From an uncultured Campylobacter sp. (GTDB lineage Bacteria; Campylobacterota; Campylobacteria; Campylobacterales; Campylobacteraceae): 64,000 bases of DNA. Numbering within the stretch: position 1 is the stretch's first letter; every line of letters starts with the position of its first letter. Location of the stretch: NCBI RefSeq assembly GCF_937921625.1, contig NZ_CAKZTI010000026.1, positions 24,019-88,018 of the forward strand, in the 5' to 3' direction. Both the position numbers and the translations under genes were made by a program. A model generated the notes under the pieces. The model saw nothing but the letters and a program-made list of their open reading frames with translations, made no database searches and had not been told where the DNA came from. Positions 26,314 to 34,684 of the stretch are shown here, piece after piece.

Positions 26314-26350
26314 TAGGTGAATTATAACTAAATTTTAATTATATTGTCAA
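26314..26350 (-). promoter_or_regulatory. Sigma-70-type promoter of the cas8b-cas1 operon
   Basis: On the minus strand a perfect -35 TTGACA (26345-26350) is followed after 18 bases by a perfect -10 TATAAT (26321-26326). Transcription would start near 26314, giving a 20-base leader to the TTG start of cas8b. Few campylobacter promoters have such a full -35, so strong expression is expected. Confidence 0.8.
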
Positions 26351-26410
26351 TAGTTATTGTATTTTAAAAGAATGATTTGCCTTTTTTAGATTTTTATTAT
26401 ACAATCGATT

Positions 26411-27142
26411 TCAAAGCAAGCAATTATCCTTTTTAGGATTTGAAATTTGTACTTTAATAAGGTCTTGCTTTACAACCTCCAAAACCCCTACTCCGTAGTT
26501 CATACACCCACTTCCAGCGCCCGTGCCAAGGATCAAATTTATTAGTTCAGCCCTAGCTATAATTCTCCATCTTGCTTGCCACGCATATACCGGCTCGCGA
26601 TTGTTGCCATAATAGAATTTCACAGACTCACCCGGCTTTTGCCACAATAAATTTAACTCCATTTCGCCATCATATTTTCGCTCCATAATCGTTTCAAATC
26701 GCTGTAAAATATTTGTCTTCATCATCTCTAAATGCCTGCTATCTTGCGGCTGCAAATAGACTTTATGCCCCAAAAGCCCGCTTACTGCGCACGCCACGTA
26801 GCCTTGCACAATAGCTTCGTTCTCGCAAATTTTATGATTTTTCGCTTCGACGGTAGTTTGCGTAAATAGAATTTCACCCAAGCTTAGCCCGTCTTTTAGC
26901 ACTGCTAGCGCGATTTTACGTTCAAACTCCGGCTCGCATGAAGCAAATCGCACGCGCAAATCCTCTCCTCGCAAGATAAAATCAAACACCGTGCGTTTAA
27001 AAATTTTACCGCTTGATTCGTGCCTGTATCCTACGTGCTCTGAAGCTGGCAGATAGCGATAAAGAAAGCCCTGAATCAGCTGCGAGAGAGATTTTGTGAT
27101 TTTTAGATTTTTAGTTGGTAATTTTGCGTTGATGATTAGCAT
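26411..27142 (-). CDS. cas6: CRISPR RNA endonuclease Cas6
   Basis: Cleaves pre-crRNA within the repeat to leave the 8-nt handle. I place the start at the ATG at 27142 (MLIINAKLPTKN), which has AAAGGAG 6 bases upstream; the longer frame has no such site. The 243-residue product has the two RAMP/ferredoxin halves and the C-terminal Gly-rich loop (GAGSGCMNYGVGVLEVV) that defines Cas6. A His near residue 31 (EHVGYRHES) is a candidate catalytic residue. It is separated from cas8b by 117 bases containing the cas8b promoter, so it is transcribed separately or with read-through. Confidence 0.93.
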   Translation of the reverse strand: MLIINAKLPTKNLKITKSLSQLIQGFLYRYLPASEHVGYRHESSGKIFKRTVFDFILRGEDLRVRFASCEPEFERKIALAVLKDGLSLGEILFTQTTVEAKNHKICENEAIVQGYVACAVSGLLGHKVYLQPQDSRHLEMMKTNILQRFETIMERKYDGEMELNLLWQKPGESVKFYYGNNREPVYAWQARWRIIARAELINLILGTGAGSGCMNYGVGVLEVVKQDLIKVQISNPKKDNCLL

Positions 27143-27214
27143 TTGCGCTCCTTTGCGCGGTAAAATTTTGCCCAAGATTCGTGCAAACCTTGGGCGAATG
27201 AGCTCTAAGCGGAA

Positions 27215-29242
27215 TTAAAATCCTATCTCTTTGATATCGGCAAACTGCAAAAACGCGCGATAAATTTGCCCGATATTTGCGATACGATTTGCGCGTATCG
27301 CGGCATCCTGGACGTTTATCATCACATTATCGAAAAAATCATCAATCACGCCTTTAAGCCCAAATAGTGAGCGCAGATACCCACTCACGTCGTTTTCGTT
27401 GAGCTTAACCGCCCTGAACGCCGCATTTAGCGCATGCTCAGCGTCGTGTTCGAATAGGCTTTCGTCCACCGCGCCTATTTTTTCGTCCTTGATGATATTG
27501 GCTAGGCGCTTAAAAGTCGCGAAATTTTCCCCGAAATCCGCTGCTGCTGCGATCTCGCCCAGCGCCTTTATGGCCTTGCTTAGTCGTAATAGATCGTTTT
27601 CGCCGCTTGCGATGCACGCCTTGATCACGGACGGATTTATCTCGTCAAAAATTCCATATAATCTATCTTTCATAAAATCCAGCAGCTTAGAAATGTCAAA
27701 TTTCTTATAATTTGGCGCCAGCTTTTGCGCCAGCGTATTCGCATCAAAGCTCAATCCTTGATTTAGTAAAATTTTAATTAGCCCCGTAGCTGCGCGGCGA
27801 AGTGCATACGGATCTTTATTGCCGCTTGGAACTTTATTGATGCTAAAAAGCCCCAGGAGCGTTTCAAATTTCATCGCCACAGCGATTACGCTACTAAATA
27901 CACCGCTTGGCAGCTCGCTATCCTCGCCGCTAGGCAGATATTGCTCGCGTATCGCGCGGCATGCATGATCTGCCAGTCCAGCGTGTGCGGCATAGTAGCT
28001 GCCCATAATGCCTTGAAGCTCGCTAAATTCGCCCACCATCGTGCTGCTAAGATCTGTTTTACTAAACATTACGGCATTTTCTATATCCTGCGCAAAATCC
28101 TTTTTGCCGATCTCCGCCTCAATCTGCGTAGCATAATCCGCGCTCAGTGCCTTTGCTACCGCTAGCTCGCGCACTTGCTTATCATAAACCGAGCCAAGGG
28201 CTTGCATATAGGAAATTTGCTTAAGTTTTTCAGGGCTAAATTCCGCTTGCAAATCGCTTTTCCAAAAAAACATAGCATCGCTTAGGCGCGCGCGTAAAAC
28301 TTTTTCATTGCCGCGTACTACAAGCTCATCATCATCGGTGATCGCATTACTAACAACAACGAAGTGATTGCTTAAGTTTTTACCCTCGAAAACTGGAAAA
28401 TAGCGCTGATTCTCCTTCATCGAAGTGATAATGACCTCTTTTGGCACGCTTAAAAAATCTCGCTCAAAGCTGCCTAGCAGCGCCGTCGGATACTCGGTGA
28501 TCGCCGTTACTTCATCTAGCAACGCAGGATCGACCTCAATCTTAAAGCCATGCTTTTTCTCGAGCTTTGCAAACTCGCTTAGAATTTTATCTTTTCTTTT
28601 TTGCTCGCTTAAAATTACGCCGTTACGCTCCAGCAGTGCGAAATAATCTGCGGCGTCTTTAAATTTAATCGCTTCATAGCCAAATTTTCTGTGCGGAAAA
28701 AATGCAGCCGCGCTTCGCACGCCATAAATTTCAAAATTTACGTTTTGACCGCCCAAAACGCAGGCTATGCTTCTTATCGGACGGATAAACTCAAACTCGC
28801 CGCTACCCCAGCGCATAGCGCGTCCAAAATTTAGTGATCGTAAAAACTCCTCTATCATTTCGCCTAGGATTTCACGACTATCACGCCCCTTTTGCACCGC
28901 AGCGTGGTAGAGCACCTCTTTGCCGCCTATCTGCCGAAATTCCAGCTCGCTTTCGCTTATGCCACATTTTTTAGCAAAACTTAGCGCCGCAGGGCTCCAC
29001 GCGCCGTCTTTGAGCGCGACGGATTTTGGTGCGCCCGTGCTTACGATCTGCGCATCATCACCGCGTTGCGGAAAATCCTCGTGAAATAGCACAAATCTAC
29101 GCGGGCTAAATTCGAAGCGAAAGTCACTATTTATGCGGTTAGCCTCAAGTACCGCGCGCCATTTTGGCGCGATATTCGCACGCTCTTTTAAAAACGGGAT
29201 CGCAGGCAGCTCCTCGACCCCAATCTCAATGAGTAGTTCCAT
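27215..29242 (-). CDS. glyS: Glycyl-tRNA synthetase beta subunit
   Basis: The 675-residue beta subunit of the alpha2beta2 bacterial GlyRS; the alpha subunit gene is not in this window. The N-terminus MELLIEIGVEELPA is diagnostic, and SMKENQRYFPVF and the HD-like region VMFSKTDLSSTMVGEFSELQG are family segments. The C-terminal DALR-type anticodon-binding domain ends near VNVQDAAIRANRIA. The start overlaps the small gene at 29226-29360 by 17 bases. Confidence 0.97.
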   Translation of the reverse strand: MELLIEIGVEELPAIPFLKERANIAPKWRAVLEANRINSDFRFEFSPRRFVLFHEDFPQRGDDAQIVSTGAPKSVALKDGAWSPAALSFAKKCGISESELEFRQIGGKEVLYHAAVQKGRDSREILGEMIEEFLRSLNFGRAMRWGSGEFEFIRPIRSIACVLGGQNVNFEIYGVRSAAAFFPHRKFGYEAIKFKDAADYFALLERNGVILSEQKRKDKILSEFAKLEKKHGFKIEVDPALLDEVTAITEYPTALLGSFERDFLSVPKEVIITSMKENQRYFPVFEGKNLSNHFVVVSNAITDDDELVVRGNEKVLRARLSDAMFFWKSDLQAEFSPEKLKQISYMQALGSVYDKQVRELAVAKALSADYATQIEAEIGKKDFAQDIENAVMFSKTDLSSTMVGEFSELQGIMGSYYAAHAGLADHACRAIREQYLPSGEDSELPSGVFSSVIAVAMKFETLLGLFSINKVPSGNKDPYALRRAATGLIKILLNQGLSFDANTLAQKLAPNYKKFDISKLLDFMKDRLYGIFDEINPSVIKACIASGENDLLRLSKAIKALGEIAAAADFGENFATFKRLANIIKDEKIGAVDESLFEHDAEHALNAAFRAVKLNENDVSGYLRSLFGLKGVIDDFFDNVMINVQDAAIRANRIANIGQIYRAFLQFADIKEIGF

Positions 29243-29360
29243 CTTTATCCTTTTTTCGTTGATTTCGTTTTTCGTTTTTCTCCATCATTTCGCGGTTAAA
29301 TCCTACGATCATAAATATCATAAAAAGCACGAAAAGTGCGGTTATAACGGTGTGTATCAT
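29226..29360 (-). CDS. 44-residue single-pass membrane protein between nuclease and glyS
   Basis: ATG at 29358-29360 overlaps the TGA of the preceding nuclease gene (ATGA), and the frame runs to a TGA at 29226-29228 inside the start of glyS. The product begins MIHTVITALFVLFMIF, a single membrane helix of about 20 residues, followed by a very basic tail (about 24-42). Four-base overlap upstream and overlap with glyS downstream argue for translational coupling and a real gene. Function unknown. Confidence 0.6.
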   Translation of the reverse strand: MIHTVITALFVLFMIFMIVGFNREMMEKNEKRNQRKKDKDGTTH

Positions 29361-30718
29361 TCTACTATAAATTCCTTTTGCCCTTTATAAATCGTAAAAT
29401 AGGCATTTTTAAATTCTAAATTTTTACCGTTTTGCACAGGAGCGCTTTTGCGAAAAATTCTAAACTCTCCCGTGCTTTTTAGATCAATTATGCCGTCTTT
29501 AACGTCACCTTTAATCGTACTTATCACATCTCCTGCGCGCAGCTGCCGCACCGATGCGCTAGGCAAAACGTATGGTGCGATAGAGCCTACGTTGCCGCTT
29601 CTATATACGATCTCAAAATCGTCGATTTCAAAGCTTTGCTTATAAAATTTCGTCTTTTTTACTAGCAGATCGAGTTTATCGCCTAGCTGCAGCCCGCTGC
29701 CGCCATAGACAAAAACTCCGCTTCCATCTTGAGAAATTGCAAAGCCGTGGCGGTTTGTAAAGCTCACGACTGCGCCTTTTATCAGCATAGGCTCACTTAC
29801 AATGCGCCCGTAAAGCTCCTCTATCGTGACGGTCTTTGCGACACTAGCGGTATTTTTAGCTAAAAATTCTTGCTTTTTCGGCATAGATTTTAAAGCGCCC
29901 TCGTCCGTCAGAATGAAGCTAATCGGGAAATGATCGGAAGCGGTAGAGGATTTAGCAACCGCGAAACTGTCCTTTTTATATCCAGGCTCGCTACTAAAAA
30001 AATCGTCGCTAAGCAAGATATGATCGAGCACCGCGCCTCTTTCGTGAGATTCACAAGAGCCAAAATGCTTTAACTGCGAGCAGGGATGTAGTGCCCATAA
30101 ATCACTAAATCCGTCGCGCTCGATAAGCTCGTTTAGCAAAGAATTTCGCCCGAAATTCGTATTAAAATCTCCTGCTACGATAGCGCGTTGATGCCCTTGC
30201 AAAACCTCGCGTAAAAAGGCGAAATTTCGCCTGCGCTCGCTAAGCGGATTGCGTGCAGAGAGCATATGTACGACATAAAAGCTAAAATCAGCGCCGTTAA
30301 GCGCAAAATCAGCGCGCAAAATATCTCTAGTTTTAAGCTCTATCGGGCGGTAGGTTTTTTGAAATTTTATCGGTATGCGCGACATCACCGCCACGCCCGC
30401 AGGTGCAGTCTGTGCGCGCGAAAAAGCGTAGAATTTATAGCCCGCTTTCTGCGCAAGCGCTTTTAGCACGGCTTCGTTTTCGATCTCTTGCAGCCCCAAA
30501 ATATCGGCATTAAGCGCGCTTATCTCGTCCGCTACCGCTTGCAGCTTGCGCTCGTATTTTTGCTCGCTCCAACCACCGCGCCCGATCTCAAAGTCCGCAT
30601 ACTCCGTGCCGTCGTTTACGCCGTCGAATAAATTTTGCACGTTAAACGATGCGATTTTCAGCTCCGCCGCACCCGCACCGCAGAAAAACATCGCAAAAAG
30701 TAGCGCTAAAACTCGCAA
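29357..30718 (-). CDS. Secreted endonuclease/exonuclease/phosphatase family protein with a C-terminal OB-like domain
   Basis: The 453-residue product has a signal peptide (1-18, ending near GAAEL) followed by an EEP domain (about 19-275): ASFNVQNLF, DILGLQEIEN (the catalytic Glu), VVHMLSARN, AGDFNTNFG and SDHFPISF. These are the metal and catalytic motifs of DNase I-like enzymes. The C-terminal part (about 295-450) looks like an OB-type domain found in extracellular nucleases (GAVVSFTNRHGFAISQDGSG). Probably a periplasmic or secreted DNase; a phosphodiesterase of other specificity is possible. Confidence 0.85.
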   Translation of the reverse strand: MRVLALLFAMFFCGAGAAELKIASFNVQNLFDGVNDGTEYADFEIGRGGWSEQKYERKLQAVADEISALNADILGLQEIENEAVLKALAQKAGYKFYAFSRAQTAPAGVAVMSRIPIKFQKTYRPIELKTRDILRADFALNGADFSFYVVHMLSARNPLSERRRNFAFLREVLQGHQRAIVAGDFNTNFGRNSLLNELIERDGFSDLWALHPCSQLKHFGSCESHERGAVLDHILLSDDFFSSEPGYKKDSFAVAKSSTASDHFPISFILTDEGALKSMPKKQEFLAKNTASVAKTVTIEELYGRIVSEPMLIKGAVVSFTNRHGFAISQDGSGVFVYGGSGLQLGDKLDLLVKKTKFYKQSFEIDDFEIVYRSGNVGSIAPYVLPSASVRQLRAGDVISTIKGDVKDGIIDLKSTGEFRIFRKSAPVQNGKNLEFKNAYFTIYKGQKEFIVE

Positions 30719-31197
30719 ACCGCGCTCCTAAAGTCGAATTTATCGATATTTTGGCGGATCGCTTCGTAGGTTACGATGCCCACGCTGGTAGCTAAATTTA
30801 AACTGCGCCCCGCCCCGCTCATCGGGATCGTGATGCAGTTTTCGCGCTTTGTGCGCATGATCTCAAGCGGCAGTCCGTGCCCCTCCGAGCCGAAAATCAA
30901 AAAATCGCCCGGCTGAAATTTTGCCTCATAATAGAGCTTGTTCGTCTTCGTCGTCGCAAAAAAAAAGCGTTGCTTAAATTTATCGTTCGCCGCCATAAAC
31001 TCGTCCCAATTTTCCCAAATTTTAAGATTCAAGTTCGCCCAATAATCGAGCCCCGCACGGCGCAGATGCTTATCGTCGATTAGGAATCCCAGCGGCTTGA
31101 TCAGATGCAAGCGGCAGCTCGCATTGACGCACATACGCCCGATGGAGCCCGTGTTTGTGTGGATCTGCGGATAGACTAGTACAATATTAAACATCAA
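30706..31197 (-). CDS. trmL: tRNA (cytidine/uridine-34-2'-O)-methyltransferase TrmL
   Basis: A SPOUT-class methyltransferase that modifies the wobble base of tRNA-Leu with S-adenosylmethionine. The 163-residue product has the three SPOUT motifs: NTGSIGRMCVNA near the start, IFGSEGHGLP in the middle, and IPMSGAGRSLNLATSVGIV near the end. Length is standard. It overlaps the following nuclease gene by 13 bases. The gene upstream, at 31187, overlaps it by 11 bases. Confidence 0.94.
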   Translation of the reverse strand: MMFNIVLVYPQIHTNTGSIGRMCVNASCRLHLIKPLGFLIDDKHLRRAGLDYWANLNLKIWENWDEFMAANDKFKQRFFFATTKTNKLYYEAKFQPGDFLIFGSEGHGLPLEIMRTKRENCITIPMSGAGRSLNLATSVGIVTYEAIRQNIDKFDFRSAVCEF

Positions 31198-31945
31198 AAA
31201 TCACCGATTTTGCACGAGCACAATTTTGCGATTTAAAATTCCACGAGGCAAAGTTTTGAGATTTAGAATTTCGAAAAGCTAAATTACGCGGCTTGGGATT
31301 TCGCGCAGTAAAGCCTTGCAAATTTGAATGGGCAAAATTCTGTAATTTGAAATTCTGTGAAATAAAATTTAGGTTCATGATTTTGCGACGCTGCAGGACG
31401 TCAGATATCTCTTTGCAGCGATATGGCTCTTGCATTTTTTTGTGGTGCGGCGCGACAGCTACTCCCATAGCACAGGACGCGCAATACGGCTCGCTAAATT
31501 TTGCTTTAATGCGTTTAATATGACGCAGGCTGTGAGATTTTGTGCCAAGATGCCCTAATCTGCAAAATTTCATCTCGCTGTAATGAGAGCCGTGAAATTC
31601 CGTCTCGCTGCTACACGGCTCGTATAATTTCTCGCCGCAGCGATGTGATCTGCGAAATTCTCTCGATCCATAAAACTTCGCCTCGTGGGCTTTTTCGGTA
31701 TGGCGGCACGACGGATGAAATTTTAATAGGTAAAATTCTGTGTCATAAAATTCTACCGAGCTAAGCTTTGCACTATGAAATCTTACGCCGCAAAAATTTA
31801 AATTTCGCTCGCCATAAAAGATAAAATTTCGCGCAGCAAAAATCACGGGATTTTGCCTACGATCAAAGCAAAAAGCGCACTTTTGCAAAGACGCAGCATT
31901 CTTGCAAAACGCGTAAATTTCGTCGCGACGATAGAATTTTTTCAT
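31187..31945 (-). CDS. Unrecognised 252-residue frame made largely of pentad-periodic sequence
   Basis: The middle reads like degenerate pentapeptide repeats with Phe/Leu every fifth residue (F51, F56, L61, F66, F71, F76). The C-terminal part has Asn every fifth residue (N193, 198, 203, 208, then 216, 221, 226, 231, 236, 241), as in the TupC insertion. Only the first 35 residues and residues about 150-190 look like ordinary protein, with Cys-rich segments (YCASCAMG). It may be a small Cys-rich protein with two periodic insertions, or an artefact of stop-free 15-bp-periodic DNA. It overlaps trmL by 11 bases. Confidence 0.4.
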   Translation of the reverse strand: MKKFYRRDEIYAFCKNAASLQKCAFCFDRRQNPVIFAARNFIFYGERNLNFCGVRFHSAKLSSVEFYDTEFYLLKFHPSCRHTEKAHEAKFYGSREFRRSHRCGEKLYEPCSSETEFHGSHYSEMKFCRLGHLGTKSHSLRHIKRIKAKFSEPYCASCAMGVAVAPHHKKMQEPYRCKEISDVLQRRKIMNLNFISQNFKLQNFAHSNLQGFTARNPKPRNLAFRNSKSQNFASWNFKSQNCARAKSVIFDV

Positions 31946-31994
31946 AAAACTAGCTCCTAAATAAAACGGCGATTTTACAGAAATCTCTCTAAAT

Positions 31995-33116
31995 TTACGC
32001 TTTTAAAGCCGCTACGAACGCCCTAATCTCCGCTTCTTGCAGCCTCTCAATCTCCTTGCCGATCGCCGCACCGCGCAGATTGCGAGCGACATCCGCGGCG
32101 CAAACCAAGCTTTTAAATTTCTTATCCCAAATCCCAAGCCGCTTCGCTGCTTGCACCCTACCTTTACAATACAGCCCGAGCCACTGCTTAAGCGGCATTT
32201 TTAGAGCGATTTTGCATAGCTGCTCGTCGCTTACCCGCTTAAAAAACGGCTCGCTAAGTAGCCTTTTATAAAGAGAATTTAGCCCTAAATTCTTTAAAAT
32301 CTTATTTTTATCTAATCCTAAAAAATTCAAAAACGCATATAAAAAAAACATTTCATTTCTCACGAAAGATTCGCCGCGCTCTATGAATTTTATCAGTCGC
32401 TCGTGCGTGCGCGGATCAATCCGCAATCCAAAAACCCGCTCATAAAGCCCCAGCTCTTGCATTAGCATCATCCCATATCGGTGCATGGGTGCACGGAAAA
32501 ATTTAATCAGCTCTGCTTTAATGCGCTCGCAACTAAGATCGCTAGCGTCGATACTACGCATGAGCTCTAAGGTGAGAGGCTCGGCGCGAAGCTCAAATCT
32601 TGCGGCAAACTGCACCGCGCGATACACGCGCAAGCTATCCTCCACGAAAGTGCGTGGATCAACCACTCGCAAAATACGCGCGCGCAAATCCGCAAGCCCG
32701 CCGTAAAAATCGAGCACTTTGCCGCTTATAACATCTATCATCATCGCATTGATCGTAAAATCGCGTCGCCTGCTAGCCTCATGTTCGTCCATAGCCAAAG
32801 CGACACTAAAGCCCTTGTGCCCTATGCCCGTCTTACTCTCGGTGCGCGGAAGCGAGATATCGAAGTTTTTGTATTTATAGACGAAGTAGCTTTTGCCGAC
32901 GCCCTGTGCGCCGAAGTCCTGCATAATTTGCTCGAAACGGCGCGGTCCCACATCGTAAAGCTCCACATCCACATCAGCGCTCGCCCGCCCCAAAAAATGA
33001 TCGCGCACGCAGCCGCCTACTAGATATATGCGTGAGCTAAATTTTTTAAGATAATCTAAAAGCGCGATGAAATCGTCATTTTGATAGATTTTCAAGTCGG
33101 TTTTCGATACTTGCAA
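31995..33116 (-). CDS. cca: CCA-adding enzyme / polynucleotide adenylyltransferase family
   Basis: Adds or repairs the 3' CCA of tRNA. The 373-residue class II nucleotidyltransferase has the signature VGGCVRD (33-39) and the catalytic pair D48-V-D50. The head domain is followed by the RRRDFTINAMMID segment and the RNA-binding helices DFYGGLADLRARILRVV and EDSLRVYRAVQFAARF. Its start overlaps the ciaD-like gene by 41 bases, matching the ciaD-cca order of C. jejuni. Confidence 0.93.
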   Translation of the reverse strand: MQVSKTDLKIYQNDDFIALLDYLKKFSSRIYLVGGCVRDHFLGRASADVDVELYDVGPRRFEQIMQDFGAQGVGKSYFVYKYKNFDISLPRTESKTGIGHKGFSVALAMDEHEASRRRDFTINAMMIDVISGKVLDFYGGLADLRARILRVVDPRTFVEDSLRVYRAVQFAARFELRAEPLTLELMRSIDASDLSCERIKAELIKFFRAPMHRYGMMLMQELGLYERVFGLRIDPRTHERLIKFIERGESFVRNEMFFLYAFLNFLGLDKNKILKNLGLNSLYKRLLSEPFFKRVSDEQLCKIALKMPLKQWLGLYCKGRVQAAKRLGIWDKKFKSLVCAADVARNLRGAAIGKEIERLQEAEIRAFVAALKA

Positions 33117-34443
33117 GCAAAAATTCCATAAATTTTAAATTTAGCTCCACACGCGCGTTCAAATCACCCTTCTCAAAAGCGTTTAGCCCCTCAAAAAGCA
33201 CTAAAATTCGCTCTTTTATCGCGCTCAAAAACTCCGCCTCGCTTGAAATTTTAAAATCTGCATTTGCGAGATATTTTGATTTGTAGCCCGCTTGAGGTTG
33301 TCTCGCAGCCCCGAGATGTCGCACTGCTTCAGGATGGCACGTGGCGGAATTTTTAGCACCAGAAGAAGCAAGACTTCCCGCTTGCATATCCTGCTTGGCG
33401 GAATTACGAAGCTGCGGCGTGGCGAGCTCATCGTCTCGCGCCTCAGGGATCGTAAAATTCTGCGGCTGTGAAACGAAATTTTGCTGGCGCGCGGCAGCAT
33501 TGCGGATATTTAGCGCGGCGGAATTTTGAGCTTGAAGTGACGCTAAATCCTGCTTTTTAGAATGCGCTGTGCTGAAATAATCGTCAACTTCGTTTTCTTT
33601 GAAATCAGAGCCAGGCCCAAAATCGTCATTGCTTAGCTCCTTAAAATGCGCGCCTAAAATACGAGGCGTCAAATCTTGCTCACTTTGGGAGTCGTCATCC
33701 GTAGAATTTAGCGCTAATTCAAAATCTTTACTTTTGGCAGAGCTTTGCGCCATGTTTGCGTCCCTGCTTTGCGGAGAAACAAACCCATTCATATCGCTGC
33801 CTAGACTATCGTAAATTTCACCTGCGATGCCCGATAAATCACGAAAGCTTTCGTCAAATTTCGCGGCGGAGCTTTTTAAAATTTCTTCGCTTGCAAAGGC
33901 GGTATTTACGGAATCTTTGCCGCTTGCAGAAGCAGAATTTTTAAAATTCTCTCCGTTTAGAGAGGCGGAAGCCGCAGAATTTTGACCGCCTGTAAGATCA
34001 GAGTTTTTAAAATTCTCCTCGCTGGAAAAAGTAAAATTTTCATCTTTTACGGCAGATTTTTTTAAAGTAGCGTCCGCTGCAAATTCCGTGCTGCTATACG
34101 TAGAGCTCTTACTCGCCATGGAATTTGAATGATCGAAGGCGGAATTTAAAGCGTCCGATGAAACAAAGCGCGAAGTGAAATTTTTGGTATCCAAGGAAGT
34201 AAAATTTTGCGCGTTTGATGAAGCGATATTCGGTGCAGATGTAGAATTTAAGGCATCAGGTGCAATGGGATCTGGCGCAAAAGAAGTGGGGCTTAAAGCA
34301 TACTGCGAAGTCTGTGCTTCTGCTTCAGCGCCGTTTGCATTCACAGCCCCCTCTTGCTGCACCGCCAAATCTTGCACGCGCTTTTGTGCTTTCATCTCGT
34401 TTACTGCTTCGATGATATCTTCCAGTTCATTTTCATACATCAA
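33076..34443 (-). CDS. ciaD: CiaD-like protein with a greatly expanded low-complexity middle
   Basis: The C-terminal 60 residues (SEAEFLSAIKERILVLFEGL onward, ending IENRLENLSK) match the conserved C-terminus of C. jejuni CiaD, a flagellar-secreted effector, and the gene immediately precedes cca as it does there. The N-terminal 30 residues are a short coiled coil. Between them, about residues 30-390 are rich in Ser, Ala, Asn, Phe and Asp, more than doubling the protein relative to the C. jejuni form. I infer orthology from the end segment and synteny. Whether this expanded form is secreted or acts as an effector is unknown. Confidence 0.75.
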   Translation of the reverse strand: MMYENELEDIIEAVNEMKAQKRVQDLAVQQEGAVNANGAEAEAQTSQYALSPTSFAPDPIAPDALNSTSAPNIASSNAQNFTSLDTKNFTSRFVSSDALNSAFDHSNSMASKSSTYSSTEFAADATLKKSAVKDENFTFSSEENFKNSDLTGGQNSAASASLNGENFKNSASASGKDSVNTAFASEEILKSSAAKFDESFRDLSGIAGEIYDSLGSDMNGFVSPQSRDANMAQSSAKSKDFELALNSTDDDSQSEQDLTPRILGAHFKELSNDDFGPGSDFKENEVDDYFSTAHSKKQDLASLQAQNSAALNIRNAAARQQNFVSQPQNFTIPEARDDELATPQLRNSAKQDMQAGSLASSGAKNSATCHPEAVRHLGAARQPQAGYKSKYLANADFKISSEAEFLSAIKERILVLFEGLNAFEKGDLNARVELNLKFMEFLLASIENRLENLSK

Positions 34444-34675
34444 TTAGCCACCTCTTAAATTCCGCTTGTTTGCTCGCATCGACGCTTAAAAAGCGCTCCA
34501 GCATCGCCATATTGACGCCCAAGCTTACTCGATGATTTAAATTTAGCCGCGCAAAAAGCACAGCCGCATCGCCATCTTGCGGATTATCACGTAAAATACC
34601 GCGACAAATCCGCATTGCGCCGTAGATATCGCCTTTTTTCTCAAGCTCCATAGCGTATGCTAGCGCGCCATTCAA
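34433..34675 (-). CDS. Small TPR-like helical protein, 80 residues
   Basis: Residues 1-45 fit one TPR-type helical hairpin (ALAYAMELEKKGDIYGAMRICRGIL in two pieces, then DNPQDGDAAVLFARL). The second half adds two more helices. It lies between leuB and the ciaD-like gene in one leftward run, overlapping ciaD by 11 bases and starting 9 bases after leuB. Such small proteins probably mediate protein contacts; no specific role can be read. Confidence 0.75.
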   Translation of the reverse strand: MNGALAYAMELEKKGDIYGAMRICRGILRDNPQDGDAAVLFARLNLNHRVSLGVNMAMLERFLSVDASKQAEFKRWLIDV

Positions 34676-34684
34676 AGCTAGCTC

